From the NCBI GenBank assembly GCA_023664385.1, contig JAMPFU010000011.1, positions 1 to 64,000 of the forward strand: DNA of 64,000 bases, in the 5' to 3' direction. The notes beneath the pieces were generated by a model. The model searched no databases. It saw nothing but the letters and a program-made list of their open reading frames with translations, and was not told the origin of the DNA. Origin of the DNA: Clostridium sp. (GTDB lineage Bacteria; Bacillota; Clostridia; Lachnospirales; Lachnospiraceae). A program made the translations under genes and the position numbers. Each line of letters starts with the position of its first letter. The first letter of the stretch is position 1. Below are positions 47,774 to 56,958 of this stretch, piece by piece.

Positions 47774-48175
47774 ATGAAAAAAATTATTACCTTTGGAGTA
47801 TTCGATTATTTCCATCTTGGTCATTTGAGACTGTTTAAGCAATGTAAAAAATATGCAGATTACCTGATAGTTGCAGTGCAGGATGGAGATTGCATATTAA
47901 AATACAAGCCGGAAACAACAATATTTTATTCAACTGATGAGCGAATCGAATTACTGACATCTATTCGCGAAATTGATGAGGTTATTACTTACAAAAATAT
48001 ATCAATAGAAACACTGGAAGGATTAGATTTTAATATACTTGCTTTGGGTGAGGATCACATAGGCGAACGATTTGACAGGGTTGTTTCATGGTGCAACAAC
48101 AACGGAAAAGAAGTAGTCCGCTTACAAAGAACACCTAGAGTAAGCTCATCTAAAATCAAGACTTTATTACTGTAA
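47774..48175 (+). CDS. Cytidylyltransferase-like protein, TagD type
   Basis: The 133-residue product has TFGVFDYFHLGHLRLFKQ (residues 6-23) with the HxGH nucleotide site and RTPRVSSSKIK in place of the usual RTxGISTT/S motif. TagD makes CDP-glycerol; relatives activate other phospho-alcohols. Its coupling to the phosphatase-superfamily gene suggests supply of a CDP-alcohol for phosphosubstitution of a glycan. The substrate is unproven. Confidence 0.78.
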   Translation: MKKIITFGVFDYFHLGHLRLFKQCKKYADYLIVAVQDGDCILKYKPETTIFYSTDERIELLTSIREIDEVITYKNISIETLEGLDFNILALGEDHIGERFDRVVSWCNNNGKEVVRLQRTPRVSSSKIKTLLL

Positions 48176-48211
48176 CAGATTTTATATTAACACTAAATAT
48201 GGGAGAAAAAA

Positions 48212-48946
48212 ATGAGAATAAGTAAAGATATATTAAATATTGATTATTGTGATACACAAAATTTTTTTCAAAACAGGACTGAAAAATATAATGCAGATAA
48301 TCCATATACAGTTACTATGTATCAGGATAATAATCCACAACTTGCAGAAAAACGTAATTTAGCGGAGGTAAACAAATTGATACCTAAGCTTAATTTAAAT
48401 AACAATTCAAAGGTTTTGGACTTGGCTTGTGGCGTTGGAAGATGGGCAGATGCAATCAATGTTGACGTAGCAGAATATTGTGGTATTGATTTTATTGAAG
48501 ATTTTATAAATATTGCCAAATCAAGAAATAAAAAAGAAAATTTTTCTTTTTATTGTGGTTCTGTTGGCAACGTTAGAAAAATATTAAATGATTTAGGAAA
48601 AGGAATGTATAATACAATATTGATGATGGGAATATTTGTGTACCTTAATGATGATGAGCTTACCTCAACATTATCACAAACTAAGGAAATATGTGATAAG
48701 CATACCATAATATGTATAAGGGGGCCTGTTGCAATAAACGACAGACTGACATTAAAAAATGATTATTCTGTTGAATTGGGTGTTAATTACAACGCCATTT
48801 ATAGAAATCGTGAAGAAATGCTATCGTTTCTTCAAATATTTACAGATGCCGGTTTTGAAATTGTGGAAGAAAATTTTTTATTTGATGAAAAATCATTGAA
48901 CAATAGAAAAGAAACGTCACAATATTACTATATTCTGAAACGTTAA
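48212..48946 (+). CDS. SAM-dependent methyltransferase
   Basis: VLDLACGVGRWADAI (about residues 70-84) is motif I of class I methyltransferases and YCGIDFIEDFINIAKSR follows as motif II. The 244-residue length fits a small-molecule or sugar methyltransferase. It ends the plus-strand group starting at 44666, 36 bases behind the cytidylyltransferase. Confidence 0.78.
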   Translation: MRISKDILNIDYCDTQNFFQNRTEKYNADNPYTVTMYQDNNPQLAEKRNLAEVNKLIPKLNLNNNSKVLDLACGVGRWADAINVDVAEYCGIDFIEDFINIAKSRNKKENFSFYCGSVGNVRKILNDLGKGMYNTILMMGIFVYLNDDELTSTLSQTKEICDKHTIICIRGPVAINDRLTLKNDYSVELGVNYNAIYRNREEMLSFLQIFTDAGFEIVEENFLFDEKSLNNRKETSQYYYILKR

Positions 48947-49012
48947 ATTGTTTGGTATAAAAAAACTGTTCTTAAAGCAGATGATAGGAATACATAGCAT
49001 CAAGAATAATTT

Positions 49013-50188
49013 TTATGACGACACCTCTACATCATAAAATGCCTTTCTTATATCAAGTAAATCATTTGACTGCATATAGTCCTTTAATATTTTCACTATC
49101 ATCTCAGATGTATGCCCATTTCCAAACGGATTGTCAAAGCTGTCTATTTTCTCTTTAAAACTCTCTGAAATAGCCAGCTTAATTTTTTCTATAATATCCG
49201 ATTTGGTTGGTAATGAATTGACGATGCTTTCAGGAATTATTCTTCCTTTTTGGCGGTTTCCGATGTTTACCGTAGGCACATGCAAACACGGAACCTCAAT
49301 AATTCCGCTGGATGAATTTCCAATCACAACAGCACTTTCCTTGACGGCACTAAGGTATTTTCTTACGCCAAGTGAAGCCACGGCAACAATATTTGTATGC
49401 GAAGCTGCATATTCATCAATCATTTTATTTATGGTACGTCCGCCAGCATCGGCATTGGCTTTTGTAAAAATAAAGGACATATCCGAGAAATCCTCCAATG
49501 CATATAGCAGCTCGTTAAATTGTTCAATACCGCTGTTTTTTTCCAATGTGACAGGATGAAATGTAACAATGCCATATTTGTTAGTAAGTGTAAAATTCAG
49601 TTCCTTTTCCAATTCTGCTTTTGTCAAAAAATTTGTATTTATAACATTTTCAACACAAAGAGAGCCCACATTGAAAACTCTGTCCGGCTGTTCTCCGAGC
49701 TGAATTACTCTTTTTCTGTATAACTCTGTACTGACAAAATGAATATTGCTCATTTTGGTAATAGAGTGACGGATTGCTTCGTCTATTGCACCTTCCGTAG
49801 ACTCCCCGCCACAAAGATGCGCAATTGGTATTTCAGCATTCATTGCTGCAATACATACGGCAAGCGTCTCATAACGATCGCCTAAAACGATTAGTAAGTC
49901 AGGCTTGTTATCGGCAAAATAATCCCCAAATCCAATAAGCGCACGAGCCATTGTTTGGGATATGTCAGCCGGAGTATCCCCTTTTGTCAAACACTCTATT
50001 TTCTTTTTTATTGGAATGCCTGCTTCCTCTATTTCTCTATATGTATTTCCAAAGTCTGCTGACAGATGCATTCCCGTTACTAAAACCTCCGTGTCAAATG
50101 CAGCTTCCTTCATCAAATTTAATATCAATGGTTTAAGCAATCCAAATTCGGAACGTGTGGCGGTTAATACGGCGATTTTTTTCTTCAT
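49013..50188 (-). CDS. legG: Hydrolysing UDP/GDP-HexNAc 2-epimerase (NeuC/LegG type)
   Basis: The N-terminus IAVLTATRSEFGLLKPLI, the middle IVLGDRYETLAVCIAAMNAE and AHLCGGESTEGAIDEAIRHS, and the C-terminal GNSSSGIIEVP are diagnostic of NeuC/LegG, which frees the 6-deoxy-mannosamine substrate for NeuB/LegI. Length 391 is normal. It lies 17 kb from legI on the opposite strand with its own promoter, so the pathway is split across the island. Confidence 0.9.
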   Translation of the reverse strand: MKKKIAVLTATRSEFGLLKPLILNLMKEAAFDTEVLVTGMHLSADFGNTYREIEEAGIPIKKKIECLTKGDTPADISQTMARALIGFGDYFADNKPDLLIVLGDRYETLAVCIAAMNAEIPIAHLCGGESTEGAIDEAIRHSITKMSNIHFVSTELYRKRVIQLGEQPDRVFNVGSLCVENVINTNFLTKAELEKELNFTLTNKYGIVTFHPVTLEKNSGIEQFNELLYALEDFSDMSFIFTKANADAGGRTINKMIDEYAASHTNIVAVASLGVRKYLSAVKESAVVIGNSSSGIIEVPCLHVPTVNIGNRQKGRIIPESIVNSLPTKSDIIEKIKLAISESFKEKIDSFDNPFGNGHTSEMIVKILKDYMQSNDLLDIRKAFYDVEVSS

Positions 50189-50263
50189 AATAAAATTACC
50201 TCAATGTTATTATTTATTTTAAAAAAATTAGTTTCCTAAAAATATCCTTATAAATTATCAGAT

Positions 50264-50292
50264 ATTATAAGCTAATAATATTGGGAAATCAA
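50264..50292 (-). promoter_or_regulatory. Sigma-A promoter of neuC-like gene
   Basis: On the minus strand, TTGATT, 17 bases, TATAAT, about 76 bases before the ATG at 50188. Confidence 0.7.
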
Positions 50293-50442
50293 TGATATTT
50301 ATAAAAGTGTGTTGCTAAAAGTGTGTTGAATGATATATAATAAAAATAGTGTAAAATATATGTCTGTTCAAATGATTCTTTATCTAATGGAAACATCTAT
50401 TTTAGATAGGTATCTTGTTACAATTGAATTATCAGAGATATT

Positions 50443-50838
50443 ATGGTTAAATATGAGTTGTATGTCTTGCTTGCGGCATATGAGTATGGTGAAACAATAT
50501 TGCGTAGATTGGCAGAAATATATATACAGGCGGGGAGAGAAGATTTTGCAAAAAATTGTTTGCAGAAACTCGAAATGTAGGAAGTGTGGTGTACAACAAG
50601 GTTGAGCAGTGTTATTCAATGCCTGTGGCACAAGGAGGAATTATAAACGTGAAAGAGGAAATAAATCGGGTGTTAAAAGAGGTACATGAATATGTACGGT
50701 TATTAAGATGTGCTTTCTATATCTCTGGGAAAAGAGGAAAGGTTAATCATTGAAAACGGTAATGTGAGAATTAAAGGGGTAATTTATACAGAATCGGTCT
50801 GTTTCCCTAGAATATCAGATTTTGATGATTTTTTGTAA
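50443..50838 (+). other. Coding debris in several frames
   Basis: Three short stretches look coding but in different frames: 50443-50580 (45 residues, YGETILRRLAEIYIQAGRED, TPR-like), 50559-50753 (KVEQCYSMPVAQGG, KEEINRVLKEVHEYVRLLR), and about 50708-50838 (KEERLIIENGNVRIKGVIY). They may be one decayed gene of about 130 residues. I do not recognise the family. The stretch otherwise holds nothing. Confidence 0.4.
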
Positions 50839-50876
50839 AGAGGAGTTTGAGAGATTAATATAAATGGAGGAATGAC

Positions 50877-52070
50877 ATGGAATATACAAAATCCGTACAG
50901 ATTATTATTGATAAGCTTTTGGTGATTCTTAATGATATTGAAAACAAATCCATAGATAAAGTGGATATTTCCGGAATTCAAGATGCAGTTGCTGATGTTA
51001 ATGGTGCGTTATATTATTCACAAACATTAAAGATTCAAAAGGAACACAATTTGGCAAATCAAGAGGAATATCAAAATTATATTAATGAAGTGAGACAGAT
51101 AATTGAAATGTGGCAGTTATCCTTGTCAAGACGTAATGGAAACTTAGTTGATTGTGTTTCTTGGGAAATTTACGAATATTTTAAGTATGTACCTGAAGAT
51201 ATTATTTTTGAGACTGTAAAAAATCATTTTGATACCCTGCCTAAAACGCAAAAAGAAGAATATTTGACTTTGCAAAAAAGATATACTTTTTTATCAGGGA
51301 AAATAGATTTTGTAGAAGAGGATTATTCATTGATTACTCAATGTATTAGTGTTATGTCTGAAAAAATTGAGGCATACCGTTGGCTTTATGACAGGTTATC
51401 AGATTATCGTTCCAAATGTACTTTAAATGGGATTATTAGATATTGGTTTGATTTTGATTTGGGCAGATTACATTCTTTTGCAGAACGCATTTTTCCGAGT
51501 TACTATGATTTAGATATTATTACATGCGATGAAAATGAGGTTATGGTTGATTTAGGAGCATATATAGGTGATTCCGTTCTTGGTTTTATTGACATGTATA
51601 ACGATTACAAAAAAATATATGCTTATGAAATCACGCCTGATACGTTTGAAGTGCTCTGTCGCAATATTGTGGATAAGAAAAATGTTATTTTACGACAAAA
51701 AGGTGTTTCTTCTGAGTGTGGGACAATGTATTTGAGTAATGACAATTACAATCTTGATGCCAGTGCTGGAAATAAATTGGTATGTGATGGGAATATTTCC
51801 GTTGAAGTTACTACGCTTGATGAGGATATACATGAACCTATTACGCTTATTAAGATGGATATTGAAGGCGCTGAAAAAGATGCTTTGTTGGGTAGCAGAC
51901 GCCATATTATGGAGGAGAAACCTAAACTGATGATATCTGCATATCATCTTATAGCGGATATGTTTGATATACCAGATTTAATATATAAAATGAGAGACGA
52001 TTATAATTTTTACATGAGATTGAATGGATGTGGTATATGGCCGTGCGATTATGTGTTGTATGCCGTATAA
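50877..52070 (+). CDS. FkbM-family methyltransferase, copy 3
   Basis: This intact 397-residue protein shares the FkbM core (EVMVDLGAYIGDSVLGFIDM, IKMDIEGAEKDALLGS, PKLMISAYH) and the terminal CDYVLYA with copies 1 and 2, but differs throughout, so it is an older paralogue. The ATG follows AATGGAGGAATGAC. It precedes the three-module fusion gene by about 100 bases. Confidence 0.85.
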   Translation: MEYTKSVQIIIDKLLVILNDIENKSIDKVDISGIQDAVADVNGALYYSQTLKIQKEHNLANQEEYQNYINEVRQIIEMWQLSLSRRNGNLVDCVSWEIYEYFKYVPEDIIFETVKNHFDTLPKTQKEEYLTLQKRYTFLSGKIDFVEEDYSLITQCISVMSEKIEAYRWLYDRLSDYRSKCTLNGIIRYWFDFDLGRLHSFAERIFPSYYDLDIITCDENEVMVDLGAYIGDSVLGFIDMYNDYKKIYAYEITPDTFEVLCRNIVDKKNVILRQKGVSSECGTMYLSNDNYNLDASAGNKLVCDGNISVEVTTLDEDIHEPITLIKMDIEGAEKDALLGSRRHIMEEKPKLMISAYHLIADMFDIPDLIYKMRDDYNFYMRLNGCGIWPCDYVLYAV

Positions 52071-52166
52071 AAATATAATACATAAATTATAAGTGGGAAT
52101 GATATTGTGTTCAATATGGAATTATCTGATAAAATCGATGTGATTAAATAATCTGTGGGAGAAAAT

Positions 52167-55100
52167 ATGTTGAGTAAAGAAAAAAGTGTTGTTTTACATT
52201 CTATTGATTTGTCGTTGACGGGAGCACCCTTATGTCTTATGGACATGGCTGTTTTTTTGGCGGATATGGGATATTCGATTACTTTTTTATCGCCTTTTGA
52301 CGGACCTCTCAAATATCAGTTGGAAGAAAAAGGCTTTGTTCTTATTGTGTATGATGGATACATAGATAATAGTATGCGAACTGTTATAAGCAGAGCTGAT
52401 TTTGTCGTTGCCAACACTTTATATTCAAAAGAGTTTGTTAAAGAAATACAAAAGCTTGATGTGCCAATTTTTTGGTGGATTCATGAAATAGAAATTCATT
52501 ATAATTTCGTTGATATGTCAGGAATAGATGCTGATATACGGCTTTTGGCTGCGGGTCCGCTTGTTGCTTCCTACATTAGAAAATATTATGACATGGATAG
52601 TTATATTCTTCCGATTTATGTTAATTGTGATTATGATATTGACGATTCCAGAATAAGAAACGACAGAATACGTTTTGTAAATATTGGTTCTATTCATGTT
52701 ATAAAAGGACAGAATATATTGATAGAAGCTATTTCGAAGTTGCCGTTTGAATACAGAAACAGAGCTGAATTTATATTTGTTGGAAAGAGCAGTGGTAGTG
52801 ATGCGAGTGATGCTATTGAGGAAAATATCAGGCTATGTGCGGACGAATTAGATGAAGTTGCATGGTATAGTGAACTTAGTAAAGATAAAATGTTTAAGTT
52901 GTACGGCAGTGTGGATGCTGTTATTGTGTGTTCTATAGCGGAAACAACATCGGCAGTGGCGGTTGAGGGTTTCGCATGTGAAAAACCAGTAATAGTATCT
53001 GATGTGGCAGGCGTTGTGGAATATATGACAGACGGTTATGACGGATATATGTGCCCAGTATATGATTCTGATGCATTGGCAAAAAAGATAATGTATGTTA
53101 TGGATAACTATGAGGAAGCGCGGGAGGTTGGTAAAAGGGGAAGAACTATATATGACAACGTTTTTTCAAAAGATGCATTTAAGAAAAATCTGACGAAAAT
53201 TCTTGATAGTTTACATGATAAACATAAATTAGAAAGTAAAGAAAAAAATAATATAAATACATGGATGAACCGTTCGGGTAAGCAAAATAGAAATTGTGTC
53301 GGATGCTCAAGCTGTGTTTATTCATGTTCTGAAAATGTAATAGGTATGACCTATAATGAAACAGGACATTATGTTGCAACTGTAGATGAAAGCATGTGTA
53401 TCGAATGTGGTGTGTGTTTGGAAAAATGTCCTGTCAGAAATACACCGAAAGGTGTTAAGTTGCCAGAGGAATGTTTTGCATTACAAAGTGAAACGGATTT
53501 CCGTATGCAGGCGTCGTCTGGCGGGATTTTTCCGTTGCTCAGTGAAACCTTTGTAAAGTGTGGAGGTTACGTTGCAGGAGCATATTTTGATGAAAATATG
53601 AAAGTTTGTCATGGAGTAACCAATGACGTAAGTGAAGTGAAATTATTTTGGGAATCCAAATACGCACAGAGTGACATGGGAAATACATTTCCAATTATAG
53701 AGCAGCTTCTTGATGAAGGTAATGATGTGCTTTTTTCAGGCTGTCCATGTCAGGTAGCAGGCTTGAAAGCTTATTTGGGAGCAGATTATGATAATTTATA
53801 CACAATAGATGTTGTATGTCATGGTGTGCCGTCTCCTATGGTGTTTGAAAAGTATTTAAAAGAGATTACACCTTTTGGAAAAACCATAAAAAGAGTAAGC
53901 TTTAGGGATAAAGATGTATTTGGGTGGGCAAGTGGCTTGTTTGTCGAGTTTGACGATGGAAGTACAATAACACATGATAATAATGATGTATATTTAAGTA
54001 CATTTCTAAAAGATTATATATTGAATGATGCGTGTTATAACTGCGTGTTTAAGGGAAAACAATATAGTGATATTACACTTGGTGATTTTTGGGGAATTGA
54101 TAATATACAGGAATTTGATGACGGATATGGCACGTCGTTTGTTACATGTAACACAAATAAGGGTGCTGCTCTTATATCTGGTATATTACCTATATTAAAA
54201 AGAAAAGGGAAATTAAATACAGAAATGGCTGTTACATACAATAAAGCAATTGCCAATTCCTTTGTAAAACCAGCATACAGACGCTTTTTGTTTGAAAATA
54301 TAAACAATACGGGCCTTGAAACCGCTGTGAATAAAGCGGAAACGGAATATCACTTTGATATTGGGGTTGTTGCATATTGGTCGGAAAATTACGGTAACGC
54401 CCTTACCAATTATGGATTGTACAGTGCCCTTAAAAAAATGGGCTATAGTGTTTTGATGATTGATAACAATTTTCATCCACCTGTGAAAAAATTTTATAAT
54501 TTTGCAAAAAAGTATTATAATTTGTCAGGAATTATTATGGGCGAAATAAATTACAAAACACTTAATATGTTGTGTGATGCATTTGTGGTTGGTTCAGATC
54601 AAGGATGGGTCATGTTTTCTGAAGGTAGCTATGGCGGTACATATTTTCAGCTTGATTGGGTAGATAATGATAAATTGAAGCTATCTTATGCCCCGTCGTT
54701 TGGTGGGTATGTACCGAACTCGGAAAACGAAATAGGAATGCTTAAAGCTGATTTGATTCCTATATATAAGAAATTATATCAAAGGTTTGACGCTACATCT
54801 GTAAGAGAAGCCTTGGGTGTAGATATTATGAAAAATGTGTTTGACTTGGAAACAAAATGTGTGATTGATCCTGTTTTTTTGGTTGATAAATCGGAGTGGC
54901 TTGATATTGCAGGTGCGGCTGATGTAAAGGTGGATGGTCCATTTATATGTGCGTATTTACTTGATCCTACATTAGAAGAGAGAAATTTTGAAAAGGAAAT
55001 CAGTCAAAAACTAGGGGGAGTGCCAATTTATAATATTGTGGATGGAGAAAAAAGTGATTATGGTGCTTTGATAATATTGCAGGGAGAAAATGTTTTGTAT

Positions 55101-55418
55101 AATATTTCTGTTGAGGAATGGCTTTATTATATGAGTAATGCAGAATTTATTATTACTGATTCATTTCATGGGACCTGTTTTGCCACTATATTTGAAAAGA
55201 GGTTTGTTTCTATAAAAAATCGTGGAAAAGAAAGATTTGATATTTTTGCTGGTATTTTTGGACTTGAAGGGCGTATATTGGATGATATCGGTAATGTGGG
55301 TTATGATGACATTTTAAAAGAATACTCATGTGATGAAGTAAAAAAGTTTATCAATCCATATAAAGATGAATCTAAGGCGTGGCTTGAGGCAGCACTAAAG
55401 GGTTGTAAAACAATTTAA
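52167..55418 (+). CDS. Three-module fusion: GT4 transferase - F420-hydrogenase-beta-like ferredoxin protein - polysaccharide pyruvyltransferase
   Basis: The ATG at 52167 has GGGAGAAAA upstream; a GTG at 52155 lies in that site. Residues about 10-370 are a GT4 GT-B fold (SLTGAPLCLMDMAVFL, FVNIGSIHVIKGQNIL, SAVAVEGFACEKPVIVSD). At about 376-425 two Cys-rich 4Fe-4S motifs occur (CVGCSSCVYSC, CIECGVCLEKCP), followed to about 700 by the FrhB-like region (FSGCPCQVAGLKAYL, SDITLGDFWGID). From about 730 (VVAYWSENYGNALTNYGLYS) a pyruvyltransferase domain runs to the end (TDSFHGTCFATIFEKRFVSI). F420-beta-like and pyruvyltransferase genes are often adjacent in exopolysaccharide clusters; as one polypeptide with a GT4 they would add and modify a sugar together. 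Confidence 0.82.
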   Translation: MLSKEKSVVLHSIDLSLTGAPLCLMDMAVFLADMGYSITFLSPFDGPLKYQLEEKGFVLIVYDGYIDNSMRTVISRADFVVANTLYSKEFVKEIQKLDVPIFWWIHEIEIHYNFVDMSGIDADIRLLAAGPLVASYIRKYYDMDSYILPIYVNCDYDIDDSRIRNDRIRFVNIGSIHVIKGQNILIEAISKLPFEYRNRAEFIFVGKSSGSDASDAIEENIRLCADELDEVAWYSELSKDKMFKLYGSVDAVIVCSIAETTSAVAVEGFACEKPVIVSDVAGVVEYMTDGYDGYMCPVYDSDALAKKIMYVMDNYEEAREVGKRGRTIYDNVFSKDAFKKNLTKILDSLHDKHKLESKEKNNINTWMNRSGKQNRNCVGCSSCVYSCSENVIGMTYNETGHYVATVDESMCIECGVCLEKCPVRNTPKGVKLPEECFALQSETDFRMQASSGGIFPLLSETFVKCGGYVAGAYFDENMKVCHGVTNDVSEVKLFWESKYAQSDMGNTFPIIEQLLDEGNDVLFSGCPCQVAGLKAYLGADYDNLYTIDVVCHGVPSPMVFEKYLKEITPFGKTIKRVSFRDKDVFGWASGLFVEFDDGSTITHDNNDVYLSTFLKDYILNDACYNCVFKGKQYSDITLGDFWGIDNIQEFDDGYGTSFVTCNTNKGAALISGILPILKRKGKLNTEMAVTYNKAIANSFVKPAYRRFLFENINNTGLETAVNKAETEYHFDIGVVAYWSENYGNALTNYGLYSALKKMGYSVLMIDNNFHPPVKKFYNFAKKYYNLSGIIMGEINYKTLNMLCDAFVVGSDQGWVMFSEGSYGGTYFQLDWVDNDKLKLSYAPSFGGYVPNSENEIGMLKADLIPIYKKLYQRFDATSVREALGVDIMKNVFDLETKCVIDPVFLVDKSEWLDIAGAADVKVDGPFICAYLLDPTLEERNFEKEISQKLGGVPIYNIVDGEKSDYGALIILQGENVLYNISVEEWLYYMSNAEFIITDSFHGTCFATIFEKRFVSIKNRGKERFDIFAGIFGLEGRILDDIGNVGYDDILKEYSCDEVKKFINPYKDESKAWLEAALKGCKTI

Positions 55419-55488
55419 TCGTGAGGGGTACTAGTATTATCAAAAGAATGGTTGTGCCGGTGTATGCTGTCCCGAATGCAGAAACGTT

Positions 55489-56856
55489 TTATGAAAGGGA
55501 ATGAGTATCCTCTTTGTGTTTTTTAGCGATATCCTTATACAACGCAATATACTCTTTTTTAATGTCGTAACTACTCTGGCGTAATAGGAGACAAAAATAA
55601 TCAAAGCCTACATAATAAGGGTTTTCCTTACACACAAGCCACGATACCATTTCATTCAGTTGTTGTTTCAGGTCATAATGATTTTCATATATTGCAAGTC
55701 GCAGTAATGGGGCAATGGGGCTCTTTTCTATTTCAAATGAATATTCTGAATTTGAAATAGATGCCATTGCTTTAAGTAAATAAGGAAAAAGCTCATATGA
55801 TAAAGATAACATTTCGGCAATTTCATCACAAAATAGAAGCGTCTCCAATTGGTTAATAATGTCTGCTCCTGTTACTTGAACAGGATTCATGTATTTATCA
55901 CGGCAACGACCCGCACAAAGTGCAGGAATTTCAGCTATAACATTTTTCATAAGTCGGCGTGAAATATAATGCAGGTCATCTTGCAAATTTGAATCATTTT
56001 GTGAAGAAATACTCTTTATGCCCTTCCATTGAATTGCAGTACGACTTTGGACTATATCATTCAGCCACCAGCCGATTGTTTGTGATGTGTTTTGTGTGAG
56101 GAAATAAATGATGTTATCTATGGCAATCATTTTTTCCGCATGAATCATAGCTTCGGTCATTCCACCACAATCACCATAATATGGCTCAAAGAAGTCAATA
56201 TTATGCCTTTTTAAAAATGATATATTCATGTAATGAAAAAAAGAATTATAGTAAATATCTTTCATAATTTCTGCTATTGTATGTATACGGCTTTTTTCGG
56301 AGTCACAACACCAAATCTTTTTATTTGGAATGCGGCAGCCTACTTCGGCAAAATTACCTTTTTCATTTTGTTCTGTAGCACAGACGCCCACCCATAATAT
56401 ATCGGGCATTTCTGGTTCAAGAATTTTAAATACGTGGATTAATGCGTGTTCATCAATGCAGTCATCAGCGGCAAGAAAAGTGGTATAAATACCATGTGCG
56501 TGCTTCAGACAAATGGAAGCGCCTTTCGCCCATCCAACACTTTGAGTACTTTTTATGGCATGTATTCTTTTATCTGCGTACATGGCATTTTCCAACATTT
56601 TCCAAACATTGTCATTTTTATCACTGTTATCTAAGACAATCAATTCCCAGTTAGTATAGGATTGTTTAAGCAGAGAATTAATGGAAGAATTAATAAGCTT
56701 ATCGTCATTGTATATTGTCATCATAAATGAGAAGAAGGGAGTATCGGGATAAGCTATATTATCATGAGCTTGCCTCCATGCATTACATGAGCTTGCATCT
56801 GTAAAATCACATAATATATTGTTGTATGTATAATCAATATATTCATTAACATTCAT
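55489..56856 (-). CDS. Family 2 glycosyltransferase with long C-terminal extension
   Basis: FSFMMTIYNDDKLINSSINS and LIVLDNSDKNDNVWKML form the GT-A nucleotide half, TTFLAADDCIDEHAL the DxD-type site (about residues 130-144). The remaining 250 residues are helical and specific. Length 455. The gene is convergent with the fusion gene. Its upstream leader is the copy B repeat, so regulation may be shared with the gene once linked to copy A. Confidence 0.82.
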   Translation of the reverse strand: MNVNEYIDYTYNNILCDFTDASSCNAWRQAHDNIAYPDTPFFSFMMTIYNDDKLINSSINSLLKQSYTNWELIVLDNSDKNDNVWKMLENAMYADKRIHAIKSTQSVGWAKGASICLKHAHGIYTTFLAADDCIDEHALIHVFKILEPEMPDILWVGVCATEQNEKGNFAEVGCRIPNKKIWCCDSEKSRIHTIAEIMKDIYYNSFFHYMNISFLKRHNIDFFEPYYGDCGGMTEAMIHAEKMIAIDNIIYFLTQNTSQTIGWWLNDIVQSRTAIQWKGIKSISSQNDSNLQDDLHYISRRLMKNVIAEIPALCAGRCRDKYMNPVQVTGADIINQLETLLFCDEIAEMLSLSYELFPYLLKAMASISNSEYSFEIEKSPIAPLLRLAIYENHYDLKQQLNEMVSWLVCKENPYYVGFDYFCLLLRQSSYDIKKEYIALYKDIAKKHKEDTHSLS

Positions 56857-56945
56857 TGCTATATACCTCTGTTTGGAGTTTTTTGAGTGTTTTTACATGA
56901 TTAAGTATAACAAATTAGTATATGAAATTAAAAGAGATTTGGTAA
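56857..56945 (-). repeat. Duplicated leader region, copy B
   Basis: This sequence matches 44481-44580 over about 75 bases. On the minus strand it includes TATACT and an AGAGG ribosome-site-like stretch 9 bases before the 56856 ATG, so it works as promoter and leader of the GT2 gene. Confidence 0.62.
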
Positions 56946-56958
56946 ATTTTTTCTATAC

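Noticed and set aside
49131..49559. 142-residue plus-strand frame
   Set aside because: Antisense of the NeuC/LegG gene, which has clear motifs and a promoter.
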